Positions 22,481 through 33,270 of a DNA stretch of 64,000 bases are shown piece after piece. How positions within the stretch are numbered: position 1 is the stretch's first letter; each line of letters starts with the position of its first letter. Location of the stretch: contig OY282560.1 of assembly GCA_958295665.1 (NCBI GenBank), positions 188,576,561-188,640,560 on the forward strand. The letters run 5' to 3'. The position numbers and the translations under genes are program-made. The notes beneath the pieces are model-generated. The model worked only from the letters and a program-made list of their open reading frames with translations. It did not search any database and was not told where the DNA came from. This DNA comes from Tipula vernalis. Its lineage: Eukaryota > Arthropoda > Insecta > Diptera > Tipulidae.

Positions 22481-23679
22481 ATTGTTGCTGATAACGGTAT
22501 ATTTCGTAAAATCTGCCTTGGGAAACATGTTAAACTAATTTCAATAATAGCACAGGAGTCCATCTGCAAATCTACGCCTCTTCAAGAGTGTTTTAAAGAA
22601 AAATTCTTCTACAATGTAGAGCAAAAAGGTAAAGACAATGAAGAACTTAAACGAAACATTTTATAAATATAGAATCCAATTAGCTGAATCATGAGGCTCT
22701 CTTCTCATGGTAATTCTCTCTCACAAGCTCACATTCAATATTTACTTCTCGGTGACCCAACCTCATACAAATAAATTAGCAATTAATACTGACAACGAAG
22801 CATTAAGGAATACTCTATCCAACAGATTGGCAGTACTCTATCTTTCTCACTGGTTCTTCTAAGTATGTGGCTACGTAAAAGAGAACGCACCTTCATTACG
22901 AGGATTATAGTTCTACTAATGCGATTTCTAAGCGTTTGTAATTTCCTATGAAAGGCAAGAGCAGCCCTTTTAGTATAGTTGGCAATAATTTAGAGAAAAG
23001 ATTGCTTATTCAAGGGCTGAGAATCTCTTTGCTTCAAATTGAAAAAATATTAGGCCATATTACGCGATTTAAAATTTTATGTTATGTTATTTTTGTTTTT
23101 CAAGACAAATTCAAACAGACAGCGGGTAAATAAAATAATATAAAGTGAATTTTATTCCACTGGGAACGGGGCAATGCCCTTTATAGCTATAGTTGATATT
23201 TTGATAAATCCACAAACAGTTAATAATATTTTCCCGGGTAACATGGGGTAGTTAGTTGATTATAAAAGTAAAGACAGCTACTTAACAGGAGCATATTTCC
23301 CTCGTGTATTAAAGACAGCTATGTATATAACAGTAGCATACTTCCCTCGTAATTCTTAAACTATCTATGGGTTAGTAAAAATCAATTCCTGCGTTAAACG
23401 GAAAATGAATTTTATAAATATTTATTAATTTGAAAAGTTTACTAAGCCTAATCAATTATTTTAGTTGAACAAAAATTTTAAATAATTTACCCAATAAATA
23501 ATAAACTGATTTATTTGTCAATTTACCGCCAAATTGTTACGTCAATCTAATTCCAAATGGGTAAAAAGTTTTATCGACACAATTGCAAATAAGAATACAT
23601 CTACAAAGTAAAAACCTAAATTACAAAAATTAAGATAATAAATTAAGTAACAAACGCAGAAATGGAATTACAAGCTTAA
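22481..23679. other. Unassigned sequence
   Basis: No recognisable gene. A 69-codon plus-strand frame ending at 22666 has no known features. Around 23270-23355 a phrase containing AAAGACAGCTA and TTCCCTCGT is repeated imperfectly after about 40 bp. Confidence 0.45.
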
Positions 23680-24095
23680 GGCCCGCTGTACATTTCAGCT
23701 AAGCTATGCTAAGCGATGTGAGCTATGTGCGTAGCTTTCGGTTGTAAATAAAGAGATTTGATGGAACGTTGCACACTTGAGCTAAACTATGCGAGCTATG
23801 TTTTTTGTTTAGAGCGATGCAAACTATCTTAGCTCGAGTTGTCGTCGCCTTGCTATGCCAGCGAACATCGCTCACACATACACTGATGTTTTGTATATTT
23901 TATTATTAACTCGTAGGCTACTTAGTTATATTAGGTATCGTGTCAAAAATCATAATAAATGAACATGCAGAAAAATCAATGTATGTGTGAGCGATGTAAC
24001 TAGCTATAATGTGCAACGGAGTGAGCTAAACGGTCGAAATTATGCTAATATAAACTACGTTTCTCGTTTAGCTTAGCTGAAATGTACAACGGGCC
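23680..24095. mobile_element. PIF/Harbinger-type MITE, TAA duplication
   Basis: Left end GGCCCGCTGTACATTTCAGC and the reverse complement of the right end GGCCCGTTGTACATTTCAGC differ at one position and continue as imperfect inverted repeats (AGCTAAGCT). TAA flanks both sides (23677-23679, 24096-24098), matching the 3-bp TWA duplication known for PIF/Harbinger. An inner inverted pair (ACATCGCTCACACATACACT near 23868 and its complement near 23975) adds a second stem. It is 416 bp and noncoding. Confidence 0.75.
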
Positions 24096-24189
24096 TAATA
24101 GTTATTTTAAGCAACTAGAAACACAAAGAAAACCAATTATTATAATTCATAGCTAATAAATACCTACATATATGTTAAACAAAAATATT

Positions 24190-24790
24190 CTGTCGAACTG
24201 ATCATAGGGATTTTGTCAATCGGCCACATACATAAATGAAGTAACTAGACACTATCCCAGTATCAAAAAAAAGCTCCCTTATTTTTTTAGCGGATCATCA
24301 GAGGTTTGCAGCTTCGTTTTCTAAGGATCTGATCTGAGATTTTTTCAATCAGCCATATAAATAATGAAGTAACTAGAAGGGCTTGCATCATCAAAAAATA
24401 TTTCCCTTATTTTGTGGAATGTCAGGGGCTTAAAACTTCGATTGGTAAATAAAAAGGTTTACCAGTTTGTTTGGTAACATATCATTCTAAACATAAATGG
24501 TTAAATAGACATTTTCATAATGAAGTAACTAGAAGGTATCCCAGGATCAAAAATACCTCCATTATTTTTCCATTATTTTCATATATTTTTGCGGATCATC
24601 AGGGGTTTACACCTTCGTTTTCTAATAATATCGTTCTAAACAAAATTTGGTTAAACAAAAAAATCTGTGGATCTAATCTTAGAGATTTTGCCAATTAGCC
24701 ACACACATAATGAAGTAACTAGAAGCTATCAAAAAATACCTCGCTTATCTTTGCGGATCTTCAGCAGCTTACGATTTTATTTTTTGCTGT
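24190..24790. repeat. Degenerate tandem repeat, ~130-190 bp units
   Basis: The phrase AATGAAGTAACTAGA recurs near 24235, 24363, 24519 and 24709, each time followed by a CAAAAAATA/CCC-type block and a GCGGATCATCAG-GG-TT block. Units are diverged and unequal in length. No gene is present. Confidence 0.75.
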
Positions 24791-24799
24791 AACGATACA

Positions 24800-25290
24800 T
24801 GCATTAATAGTAAGAAAAATTCGTTAAAACTGAGCCGCAAAACACGGACATAAAATACCATATTTACCTGATTTTCAACACACAAAAATTATTTTAATTT
24901 CTGACGATTGACAATGTAAATAGTCCTTTCAAGCCGCACGATAATAGTTAACAATCATGATTCAACTCTACGTATTTTTCGTAGATGCTAGAATAGATTC
25001 ATCCAATCATTAATAATACGAACAAATTCGTATAAATTATGCAATTATGAAATTTGATATATTCGGACAAATAAAAATGTAATGGAATCGTCCCGCATAT
25101 GAATTGATTCGTAATATTGAAGTAGTATAGAGCCACTTTCGTTAATATGTGATTCGTACTATTAACGCACAAATTTTCATGAATTTTTCTAAATTTTGTT
25201 TTTTTTTTACGTAAATATAGTAATTTATACTTTAATAGTACGAATTATGGTTAATGAACGCCATTCGTAAATAAAATATGTAGCAGATAA
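24800..25290. repeat. Dispersed AT-rich repeat, copy 1
   Basis: It shares AATTCGTTAAAACTGAGCCG with 33325, a TAGATGCTAGAATAGATTCA-type block with about 35258, and a right end of about 120 bp (ATTCGTACTATTAACGCACA to AACGCCATTCGTAAATAAAA) with 35942-36066. The three places therefore carry the same noncoding repeat family. The ends of this copy are not clear. Confidence 0.7.
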
Positions 25291-25781
25291 ATAAAAAATC
25301 CCCAAGCCAAGTTTAACAATTTTATTTTATTTATAATTTTACCAATTTTGCCAGAACGAAAAGAGAGTGATTTTAGCCTTTTCCAAACTAAACTCGACTT
25401 AAATTTTGCTAAATATTATGGCAAATGAAATTTGTACAGCAACATTTAAAATTTGCGCAATTATGGCATGAGTAAGTACTAAATATAAATTAGCATTGAT
25501 CGCACTCTTTTTTGTTGATTGGTAATCTATTACAATTTTTGGAAAGTAATTTTGTTTTGATTGACCTTTGACAATTAGTGTTTACAATTTTTCATTCGTA
25601 ATTCAAAAGGATAAGTATTAATTAACAATAAATTAATAATAATATAAACAAATTTTAACATTTAATTATTTTTTAGGCAAACTAGCTGGGTTCACCGGAA
25701 TGTTGCCGTAATTAGAATTAGATTCGATGGACTGGTAAGTGTGAATTATGTGATTAATTGGTTTTTTTGTTTATTTCAGCT
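25291..25781. other. Unassigned sequence with possible splice signals
   Basis: No recognised element. GTAAGT at 25735 and a T-rich tract ending TTTATTTCAG at 25779 could be a donor and acceptor of a very short (45-bp) intron, or the acceptor of a longer one, directly before the small ORF at 25782. Confidence 0.3.
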
Positions 25782-26006
25782 ATGAAGCAGTATAGTATGA
25801 TGCTCTGCTGCTATACCAGCAATAATAATATGGGAACGTTTGAAGCTGCTTGTTGTGTTTTATTTTGTGGTTTTTGCCAAACAAACGCCATTCAACATAT
25901 TCTACAAATATTCATAGCTATAATAATGTATTTTCTGTTGGTAGTGTATTCCATTTACTATGAAGAAACCTTAAGTTATATACTGTCAATATTAGCTGAA
26001 ACTTAA
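25782..26006 (+). CDS. Hypothetical small membrane protein, 74 aa
   Basis: The ATG at 25782 lies three bases after a CAG acceptor-like site and opens 74 codons to a TAA at 26004. The N-terminal third is cysteine-rich (LCCY, EAACCVLFCGFC). A hydrophobic stretch, HILQIFIAIIMYFLLVVY, at about residues 43-60 could span a membrane. I do not recognise a family. The stop codon lies in the first bases of a minisatellite, so the C-terminal end may be a chance read-through into repeat DNA. It may not be a gene; the composition and the upstream splice-like signals are the only support. Confidence 0.25.
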   Translation: MKQYSMMLCCYTSNNNMGTFEAACCVLFCGFCQTNAIQHILQIFIAIIMYFLLVVYSIYYEETLSYILSILAET

Positions 26007-27372
26007 ATTCTGTGTGGCAATACTAGAGATAAATACCACTAACGGTGTATACAACCAGATAGGTCTGAGATATGCTAAGAAACCTTGAATAGGTCTTATC
26101 CATATCATGGAGAAAAGACTTATAATTTTCAGTACACGTAATACACCTTTCCGTACTACGAAAGCACTACTTCAAGTTGAAACATAAATTCTGTGTGGCG
26201 ATACTAGAGATAAATACCACTTACAGTATATACCACAAGATAGATCTTGGATTTGCTAAGAAACCATGAATAGAGCTTATCCATATCATGAAGATAAGAC
26301 ATATAATTTTCAGTACACATAAAACGCCTTTTCATACACTGCATCATGTTTAAACTTAAATTCTGTGTGGCGATACTACAGATAAATACCACTAACGGTA
26401 TATACCACCAGACAGGTCTTGGATATGCTAGGGAACCATGAATAGGCCTTATCCATATCATGGAGATAAGACATCCTTTCGTACTACGAAATCACTGCAT
26501 CCAGTTGAAACTTAAATTCTGTGTGGCGATACTAGAGATAAATACCAATAACGGTATATATCACCAGATAGGTCTTGGATATGCTAAGGAACCATGAATA
26601 GATCTTATTCATATCATGGAGATAAGAGATATAATTTTCAGTACACATAAAACGCCTTTTCGTACACTGCATCAGGTTGAAACTTAAATTCTGTGTGGCG
26701 ATACTAGAGATAAATGCCACTAACGGTATATACCACCAGATAGGTCTTGGATATGCTAAGGAACCATGAATAGGCCTTATCCATATCAAGGAGATAAGAC
26801 ATATAATTTTCAGTACACATAAAACGCCCTTTCGTACACTGCATCATGTTGAAACCTAAATTATGTGGGGCAATACTAGAGATAAACACCACTAACGGTA
26901 TATATCACTAGATAGGTCTTGGATATGCTAAGGAACCATGAATAGGTCTTATCCATATCATGGAGATAAGACATATAATTTTCAGTACACATAAAACGCC
27001 TTTTCATACACTGCATCAGGTTGAAACTTAAATTCTATGTGGCGATACTAGAGATAAATACCACTAACGGTATATACCACCAGATAGGTCTTGGATATGC
27101 TAAGGAACCATGAATAGGCCTTATCCATATCATGGAGATAAGACATCTTTTCGTACTACGAAATCACTGCGTCCAGTTAAAACTTAAATTCTGTGTGGCG
27201 ATACTAGAGATAAATACCACTAACGGTATATACCACCTGATAGGTCTTGGATATGCGAAGGAACCATGAATAGGTCTTATCCATATCATGGAGATAAGAC
27301 ATATAATTTTCAGTACACATAAAACGCCTTTTCATACACTGCATCATGTTGAAACTTAAATTCTGTGTGGCG
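26004..27372. repeat. Minisatellite, ~172/155-bp units, about 8 copies
   Basis: Units start at AAATTCTGTGTGGCGATACT and contain GGATATGCTAAGGAACCATG and ATCCATATCATGGAGATAAG. Starts fall at about 26004, 26186, 26358, 26513, 26686, 26858, 27029, 27184 and 27358. The shorter units lack the block with TTTTCAGTACACATAAAACG. The minus-strand open frames here are repeat shadows. The array breaks off at 27372 in the middle of the unit motif. Confidence 0.92.
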
Positions 27373-29639
27373 AATTCTTACAGACATTTTTTTTTTTATT
27401 ACAAATATTTTTTAAGAAATTTATTAATTTTCATTTGGATTAAACTTGTTTTGTTTTTCGTGTTAGATACATTTTAATTATAATATTTTGTCGGGATTAG
27501 CCTACACTTTTTACAAAAAATTTACATTTTTTCGGGATAGCTACATTTTATCCGAGAAACGAATTAAAAATTCGGGCTGATATTTCGGGCTAACTTAACC
27601 GATTGCCAATGTTACTATTTTGATTCTAAATTTAGTCACTTAATTTTACCAACCTTCATTAAATTCTATGCTGAACTTAATTTTAACTCTAGTCCAAAAA
27701 TCCATGAAATTCTGTAAAAGCATTTGCATTTTTCAAACGTGTAAGTATTTACCTAGATTTAGTGACTTTAAAGCAGAAAATTCACTTAAAGCTGATAGTA
27801 TTAAATGATTTACCCGAGAATTGCTCTGCAAACTGTAATTTAAACTTCCTTAGAGTGTGCTTAACTATCCGACCGAAAGCCTAATTACATTACAACAAGT
27901 GTAATAAATCGCTTTTAGCTCAATATGTTATATGTGACTTAAGCAAGAATGTAACTATGTTCATACATACAATAAAAAACGAAAATATTGTTCCTACAAA
28001 AAGTATTGAATCATTATATTTTATGTGTTAGTTAATTGGCTCCCTGATCAAATCAAATCCCATTTCAATTACTAAACTACCGTAGTACAACATTAATACT
28101 ATGACATTTCATAAACAAAAATAACAAAACTGATTTCTTTTAAACATTATCCACAAAATTTTCCAATTTTCATTTTGTTCGAATAGAAAAAAAAAATTTA
28201 ATGAACTTAACTGTTGAATTGTTTACAGTACTTTAATATACATAATGTTATAGATAAAATGAAAAAAATAAATAAAACTCAAAAATATTATGGACATTTT
28301 CAACAACTGAAAGAGAGATGATGAGGATGATGATGATGGGCCATAGTCGCCATATAATTTAAAAGGATGTAGATGTAGTTTTTGTTTTGTTACGAGTAAA
28401 TACATTTGGTGTGCGTTCAAATGAGAAAATTAAATTTTGTACAGTATTTTCGGACACACAGAGAAAAATGTAGAAACAAAAGAAAAACGGAAAATTTGTT
28501 TGTTTTTTGTTAATGAAATATAAAAACCAGATAGAGATAATTTTGTTCGTTAATTTTTGTTGCTGTTGTTATGTTGAGTAGCTTTTTATGTACATATGTA
28601 TGTATATATGAAGGTAGAATATGGATGTTGTGGGTTTGATGCAATTTTTTATGGATTGTTTGCTGAATTCTGGTTATGTATTCATATACATCAAACAATG
28701 TTTAACGTGAAGCTTTAAAGTTTAGATAAATATTTGGTGAACTTTTTGTTTGGGTTGTACGTGGTTTATCTAACATTTTACATTTATTTATTTAAATATT
28801 AACAAAATAGAAGGTATATACATATAAAAGTGCTTGCGAACGGTATTTATAGTAATGGTTTGTTTGGCTGCTGTCGGGAATGATTAGACATGGATAATGG
28901 TTAGACGGATTTGGTTTAGCTTAACGATAATACATACTACCCAGATAATTTAATAAATAATAAGGCATTATTAGATTATTACTAGCTTTAGCTAATTTGA
29001 ACATTTCTAAGTTGTCTTCTAAAGTCTAATTGTGCTGTGAAAACAAAATCAAACTATACAGCTATGTAATTATGTATAAGTTCCATTTGGTGCTGTTATT
29101 TTTCTTTTTGTTTTATATTTATATTTGAACTTTGGTTCGTCCTAATTGGAAAAATTATTGGCATTAACAAAAAATGTATCAGAGTTAATAATAAAATCAG
29201 TCACAAAAGCTTCTGCTTGTGCAAAACCATGCATTATAGATAATTTTTTTATAAGGGAATTATTTTAGAGACGCACTATTCTTCTGCGAAAATAAATCGG
29301 AAACAGCATTCAGTGCCAACTTCTACAGCTTGTCAAATACTGATTACACAGTTTGATGTTCAAAATACCAAATACTAAAGTCGAAGAAGTGCAAGTAACA
29401 TTAATTAAATTGTCAAATAAACTCTCTAAGAATACCTTAATATCATTGGCGAATGTTGTTTAGTTTCAAATGGGAATATGCCTGTTGGCAAAATCAATTT
29501 AACAAATATCCATTTCGCCTAATGCTACTTATCAAAATATCATATTTTGCAAACAATCTTTTATCAAAAAGTTTGTTTCATAAAACTCCATTTATTTTAA
29601 CTGGACACTTTGCAAACGTACTATACGTACTTTTTTAGA
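27373..29639. other. Unassigned AT-rich sequence
   Basis: No gene or element ends are recognised. A GAT-rich microsatellite (GATGATGAGGATGATGATGA) lies at about 28317-28340. Small open frames show no domains. The stretch is consistent with intron or intergenic DNA. Confidence 0.5.
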
Positions 29640-29950
29640 GTATGGCACAGTCAGCTTATCAGTTCAATGATAAACACCGTGATTTTAACCAGTGGATTTT
29701 TTATTTTATTTATTTATTTGATATTTATGCTGTGTGCCTCAGAAGACTTTTCAAACTAAACTTTTGTAAAACCCAGTAATTCATGCAATATTTCAATAGA
29801 TGTCACTAGGTTAAAAGTATTCAATTGTGCCTTTGCTTATACTCAACTAAAGTTTTCGAATGTCATTCAAATTTTATAAACAACTCAAAATATTGTAAAA
29901 TTATAATTTTTTTATTATTATGTTGTAATATTATAAAAAATTTAACCTTG

Positions 29951-30066
29951 TGCATTATAAAGCACGAAGCATTATGGAAAATGCATTTGGACTAAAGAAA
30001 GCATGATGGTGGGCGATTTTTAAAATCACTGGAATTGAAAATTAAAAATTGCGATAACCGCCTGTT
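29951..30066 (+). pseudogene. Harbinger nuclease (HARBI1-like) C-terminal fragment
   Basis: ARSIMENAFGLKKA, then a stop, then WWAIFKITGIE and, after a frame change, a C-Y-V-Q-Y-L-H phrase matches the E-x-x-F-G-x-L-K-x-R-W...L-H-N region near the C-terminus of Harbinger DDE nucleases. This segment holds the last acidic residue of the catalytic triad. A nonsense codon replaces the R before WW. Confidence 0.65.
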
Positions 30067-30373
30067 GTGTTATGTACAATATTTGCATTAATAAGAGTTT
30101 TGAGTTGAAACCGTTTGAAGTAGTCTTAGATGAATACTTCGATAATTTTAATAATGATGCAGATGATTAAACAGCTTTAGGATTATTGATATACATTAAG
30201 GAATCTTTCCATAGAAATAAATGTAATATAATAAAACAATATGAATTCAGTCTTTTATTTAAAAGTAATTCTTAAACTAGTTCAGCCTTTCAAAATCCAT
30301 ATATTTCACCATATCCCCAGTTTTATTATTATGTATTTACAGATATGAAATACAAATATATACATGTCGTCAC

Positions 30374-30490
30374 TCATCTTCGCTTGAACTAGAAAGTTCC
30401 ATCAGACTGGACATATACTTTATGTACAGTTTGGTGGCTTTTTTTAAAACTTCATATTTTTTCTGTTGTTTATTTTGTACATTTTGGTAA
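30374..30490 (-). pseudogene. Second Harbinger protein, C-terminal fragment
   Basis: The minus strand reads QNKQQKKYEVLKKATKLYIK followed by YMSSLMELSSSSEDE and a stop at 30374. Harbinger elements usually encode a MYB/SANT-like DNA-binding protein beside the nuclease, in either orientation. Position and a charged, coiled C-terminus suit that role. No MYB helix is preserved, so the assignment is contextual. Confidence 0.4.
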
Positions 30491-30852
30491 TTTAATTTTT
30501 AATTTGGGCATACTACGTATTTTAAACTGTACGTCACACATATTGAAAAGTCTTTGAAAGGTAACCTCGTAAATTGACTTTTCACCTAGCATCTATGAGG
30601 AAGTAGCGGAAGCTTCAAAAATTGAAAATTTTAGTTTTAAAAGTCTTCTGAGGCACACAGCATTAGTATTTAAAGGAAAAGCACACATGGAAACAAAGTA
30701 ATCTTTGAAATGAATATTATAAATGGTAAATTTTATAGGTTGTCACAATTCTTGAATTATTCTGCAATAAGTATTTTTGCAAAGGTAAGTCTAGCAGTGT
30801 TCTGTTATAATTTTATAGTGAGAAAATAATGTAGGAAATTTTATAATACAGT

Positions 30853-32178
30853 ATGATTGCTGAAAACAATGCAAATGAAGCGGGCTCAACTGATGTTGGA
30901 GATGTGACCCAGAAAGAAAAGATGTGCGAACTATTTAAATCTAGCAAAGGAAAAGATAAGCTAAATCTGGAAGGAATTTCTTTTAATTTAAGAAATAAAT
31001 TAAAAGACACCTTTTACTGGGCTTGCGATCTTAAATTAGTGGAGCCATACAAGTGGCTTGGTAGGTGTGTTACTACTCTTGAGGAATCAGGAAAGCACGT
31101 TTTAAAAAAACAAACAAATAAACATAACCATAAACCCAAGGCTATCAAAAGTTCTCTTTGTACTGTACTGTACGAATTAAAAACCGATGCTTCTAACAAT
31201 TTACATAAAAAATGTTGTCGAATTGTGCAAGATGCAGTATCAAATGCTGATGCTATGGTGGCGCGAAATTTACCATCAACTGCTTCCATGCAAAAAATGG
31301 TAATTAGAGCAAATAGTAAATCCAGAAGTCATATTACCGAGCCAGATAATTTATTTTTCGAATTAAATTCAATATATAAAGGGCAAGTGAATGAACACTT
31401 TGTGGTTAAAGATTGTATATTCGATAATCATCGAATTATTATGATAACGACATTACAATTCATTAAAATATTGAGTCGAGGACACTACTGGATGATGGAT
31501 GGTACATTTCAAGTAGTGCCATCAATTTTTAAACAATTGTACACAATTCACTCAAACATAAGTAATGACTCAAAAGCATTCCGACTGGTGTTTGCCTTAT
31601 GTTCAGGAAAAAGTCAAGAAATTTATGAAAAATTGTTCCAGATGCTGTATGATTATGCAGCAGAAGTAAATATAAGACTACATCCATCAATTTCAATTAC
31701 AGATTTTGAGAAAGCTGCAATAAAGAGCGTTAGAAGTTTTTTTCCTGACATTGTGTGCAAAGGTTGCCACTTTCATTTAGGACAAATCATTTATAGAAAA
31801 CTACAAAAGTTTGGACTACAGTCAAAATACGGCCGAAATGAAGAGTTTTCTTTGCAAATGCGAGCAGTTTTGTCTCTGAGTTTTTTGCCGCCCATTCCCG
31901 AATATTTTGAAGGGTTGTTTGAAAAACTAGATGAGGACGGGCAGAAAGTTGCTACTTGGTTTAAAGAAGTTTATATATGCGGAAAATCCAATCGTCCAGC
32001 TTTATTTCCGCCAAATTTTTGGAGCTGCTTTGAACTTGATTTGAAAAACATTCCACGTACACAAAACTATGCGGAATCGTGGCACCATTGAATCCACAAA
32101 CTGATTGATGCTGAACACATTGGGGTCTACAGACTGATAGAAGAGTTGCAGCAAGAAATTTCTTTCGTAAAGGCTTAA
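30853..32178 (+). pseudogene. FLYWCH/MULE transposase with one premature stop
   Basis: From ATG 30853 a 412-codon frame runs to a TGA at 32089, and the same frame continues about 28 more codons to 32178. The N-terminal region (residues ~40-95) has a FLYWCH-type zinc-finger pattern: L-x-x-x-G-x-x-F, then YWACD, C-V, and HNH. The MULE catalytic core shows YWMMDGTFQVVPSIFKQLY (first D, about residue 217), LVFALCSGKSQEIYEKLF, ITDFEKAAI (second D, about residue 285) and CKGCHFHLGQ. The TGA falls in the NYAESWHH-IH motif, where a sense codon is expected. Apart from that the frame is clean, so decay is recent. It would cut and paste Mutator-type ends. Confidence 0.85.
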
Positions 32179-32389
32179 ATTGAAAAATTTCAAATTGGCG
32201 GACCACCTATTATAAAGAAAAAAAAATATTTCCAAAAGGATTTACAAATTAAAAGAATTTTACAAAAAAAAAGATACATATGCAAAACATGAACTATTGT
32301 TTGCTATAGCAGAAAATTTAAATTTAAAATAATTTAATGTATCTCGTATTAGTAGTTATTGATATTAGTTAAAAGTTATTTATTCAAAT

Positions 32390-32567
32390 TACAGTTCACA
32401 AATAGATTCTTGGCAAATGGAGCTTTAACAAAAAAATATTTGGTAGATATGAATTGATGCGCTTTGATTAATTTTTGCGCAAAAATTAATCTAAGCGCAT
32501 CAATTCATATCTACCAAATACTTTTTTGTTAAAGCTCCATTTGCCAAGAATCTATTTGTGAACTGTA
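32390..32567. mobile_element. Fully palindromic Tc1/mariner-type MITE
   Basis: The 178 bp fold back on themselves with no loop. Each arm of about 88 nt starts CAGTTCACAAATAGATTCTT, only two mismatches are seen, and the centre is TTGCGCAA. TA stands outside CAGT at both ends (TA-CAGTT...AACTG-TA), matching Tc1/mariner insertion at TA and CAGT termini. It lies between the transposase and the right end of the Mutator-like element. Confidence 0.75.
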
Positions 32568-32665
32568 TTTTTTGTTAAATGTCTTTTTGTATTTTTATCT
32601 TTTTGTGTAATGGTGTTAGGATAAATAACTATTTGCGAAATGACTTTCGGTTAACTGTGCCATAC

Positions 32666-33270
32666 CCACTATTATTTGGTCGTCAACAACTTTTGTATCA
32701 TGTTCGATTATGACTTTGAATCAATAGCATTCGTAAAGACTGCTTCAAAAGTGTATGCTGAAAACTATTCAATGAGCATGCAAATTACTATTAAAATGAG
32801 AGATGCGACATGTGAGGTCTATGGCGAATTATTAAATTTTTCTTTGAAAATCTTCTTCGAATTGCTTTGGATTGTAAGTTACATTTCCGTGCTAACAAAA
32901 TCTATATCTAACTATTATATCAAATAAGTAGCGCGTAACAATTTGAGAAAAAAAAGCAAGTATTGATCCCTACCTGAATTTTTGAAATACATAATGGAAA
33001 CCGTGCTCTTAATTCACACGGGCGGCTAACTGAACAGTTTTATTATCCAAACTAGATAGTTAGATTGTTCAGTACCAGGAACCAGAAACTCAAATGATCT
33101 AACAACTACTATTAGTTTAAAGTTCTAAACGAATATAATATGTATTCGAATCATTTATCGAGCTTTACTGGAGAGAGGTTCTCAATCGCCGAAAAGTTGG
33201 CATTAAGCTTTGGATGGTCAATAAAAGGATTCTTAGTATCTTGCAATTATTTAACCACAACGGACCTCAC
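32666..33270. other. Unassigned sequence
   Basis: An 83-codon plus-strand frame (32676-32927, starting with TTG) has no recognisable domain and no in-frame ATG near its start. Otherwise nothing is seen. Confidence 0.4.

Larger units (their letters stand above)
29728..30662 (+). mobile_element. PIF/Harbinger element, decayed, TTA duplication
   Basis: The termini TGCTGTGTGCCTCAGAAGAC... are inverted repeats over about 33 bp with one mismatch. TTA flanks both sides (29725-29727 and 30663-30665), the duplication expected of PIF/Harbinger. Remnants of both Harbinger genes are inside: a nuclease C-terminal part on the plus strand (29951-30066) and the C-terminal end of a second small protein on the minus strand (30374-30490). 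The rest is deleted. It sits in the left part of the Mutator-like element. Confidence 0.8.
29640..32665 (+). mobile_element. Mutator-like element (FLYWCH/MULE), with nested insertions
   Basis: GTATGGCACAGT at the left (29640-29651) and its inverse ACTGTGCCATAC at the right (32654-32665) form 12-bp terminal repeats around a MULE transposase (30853-32178). A Harbinger element (29728-30662) lies in the left flank and a palindromic MITE (32390-32567) in the right flank. A convincing 8-9 bp target duplication is not seen, so the outer limits are inferred from the short TIR and could be wrong. The transposase family assignment itself is strong. Confidence 0.55.

Noticed and set aside
26204..26892. 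Three similar 62-85 codon minus-strand frames
   Set aside because: They coincide with minisatellite units and change with unit length, as expected for repeat shadows.
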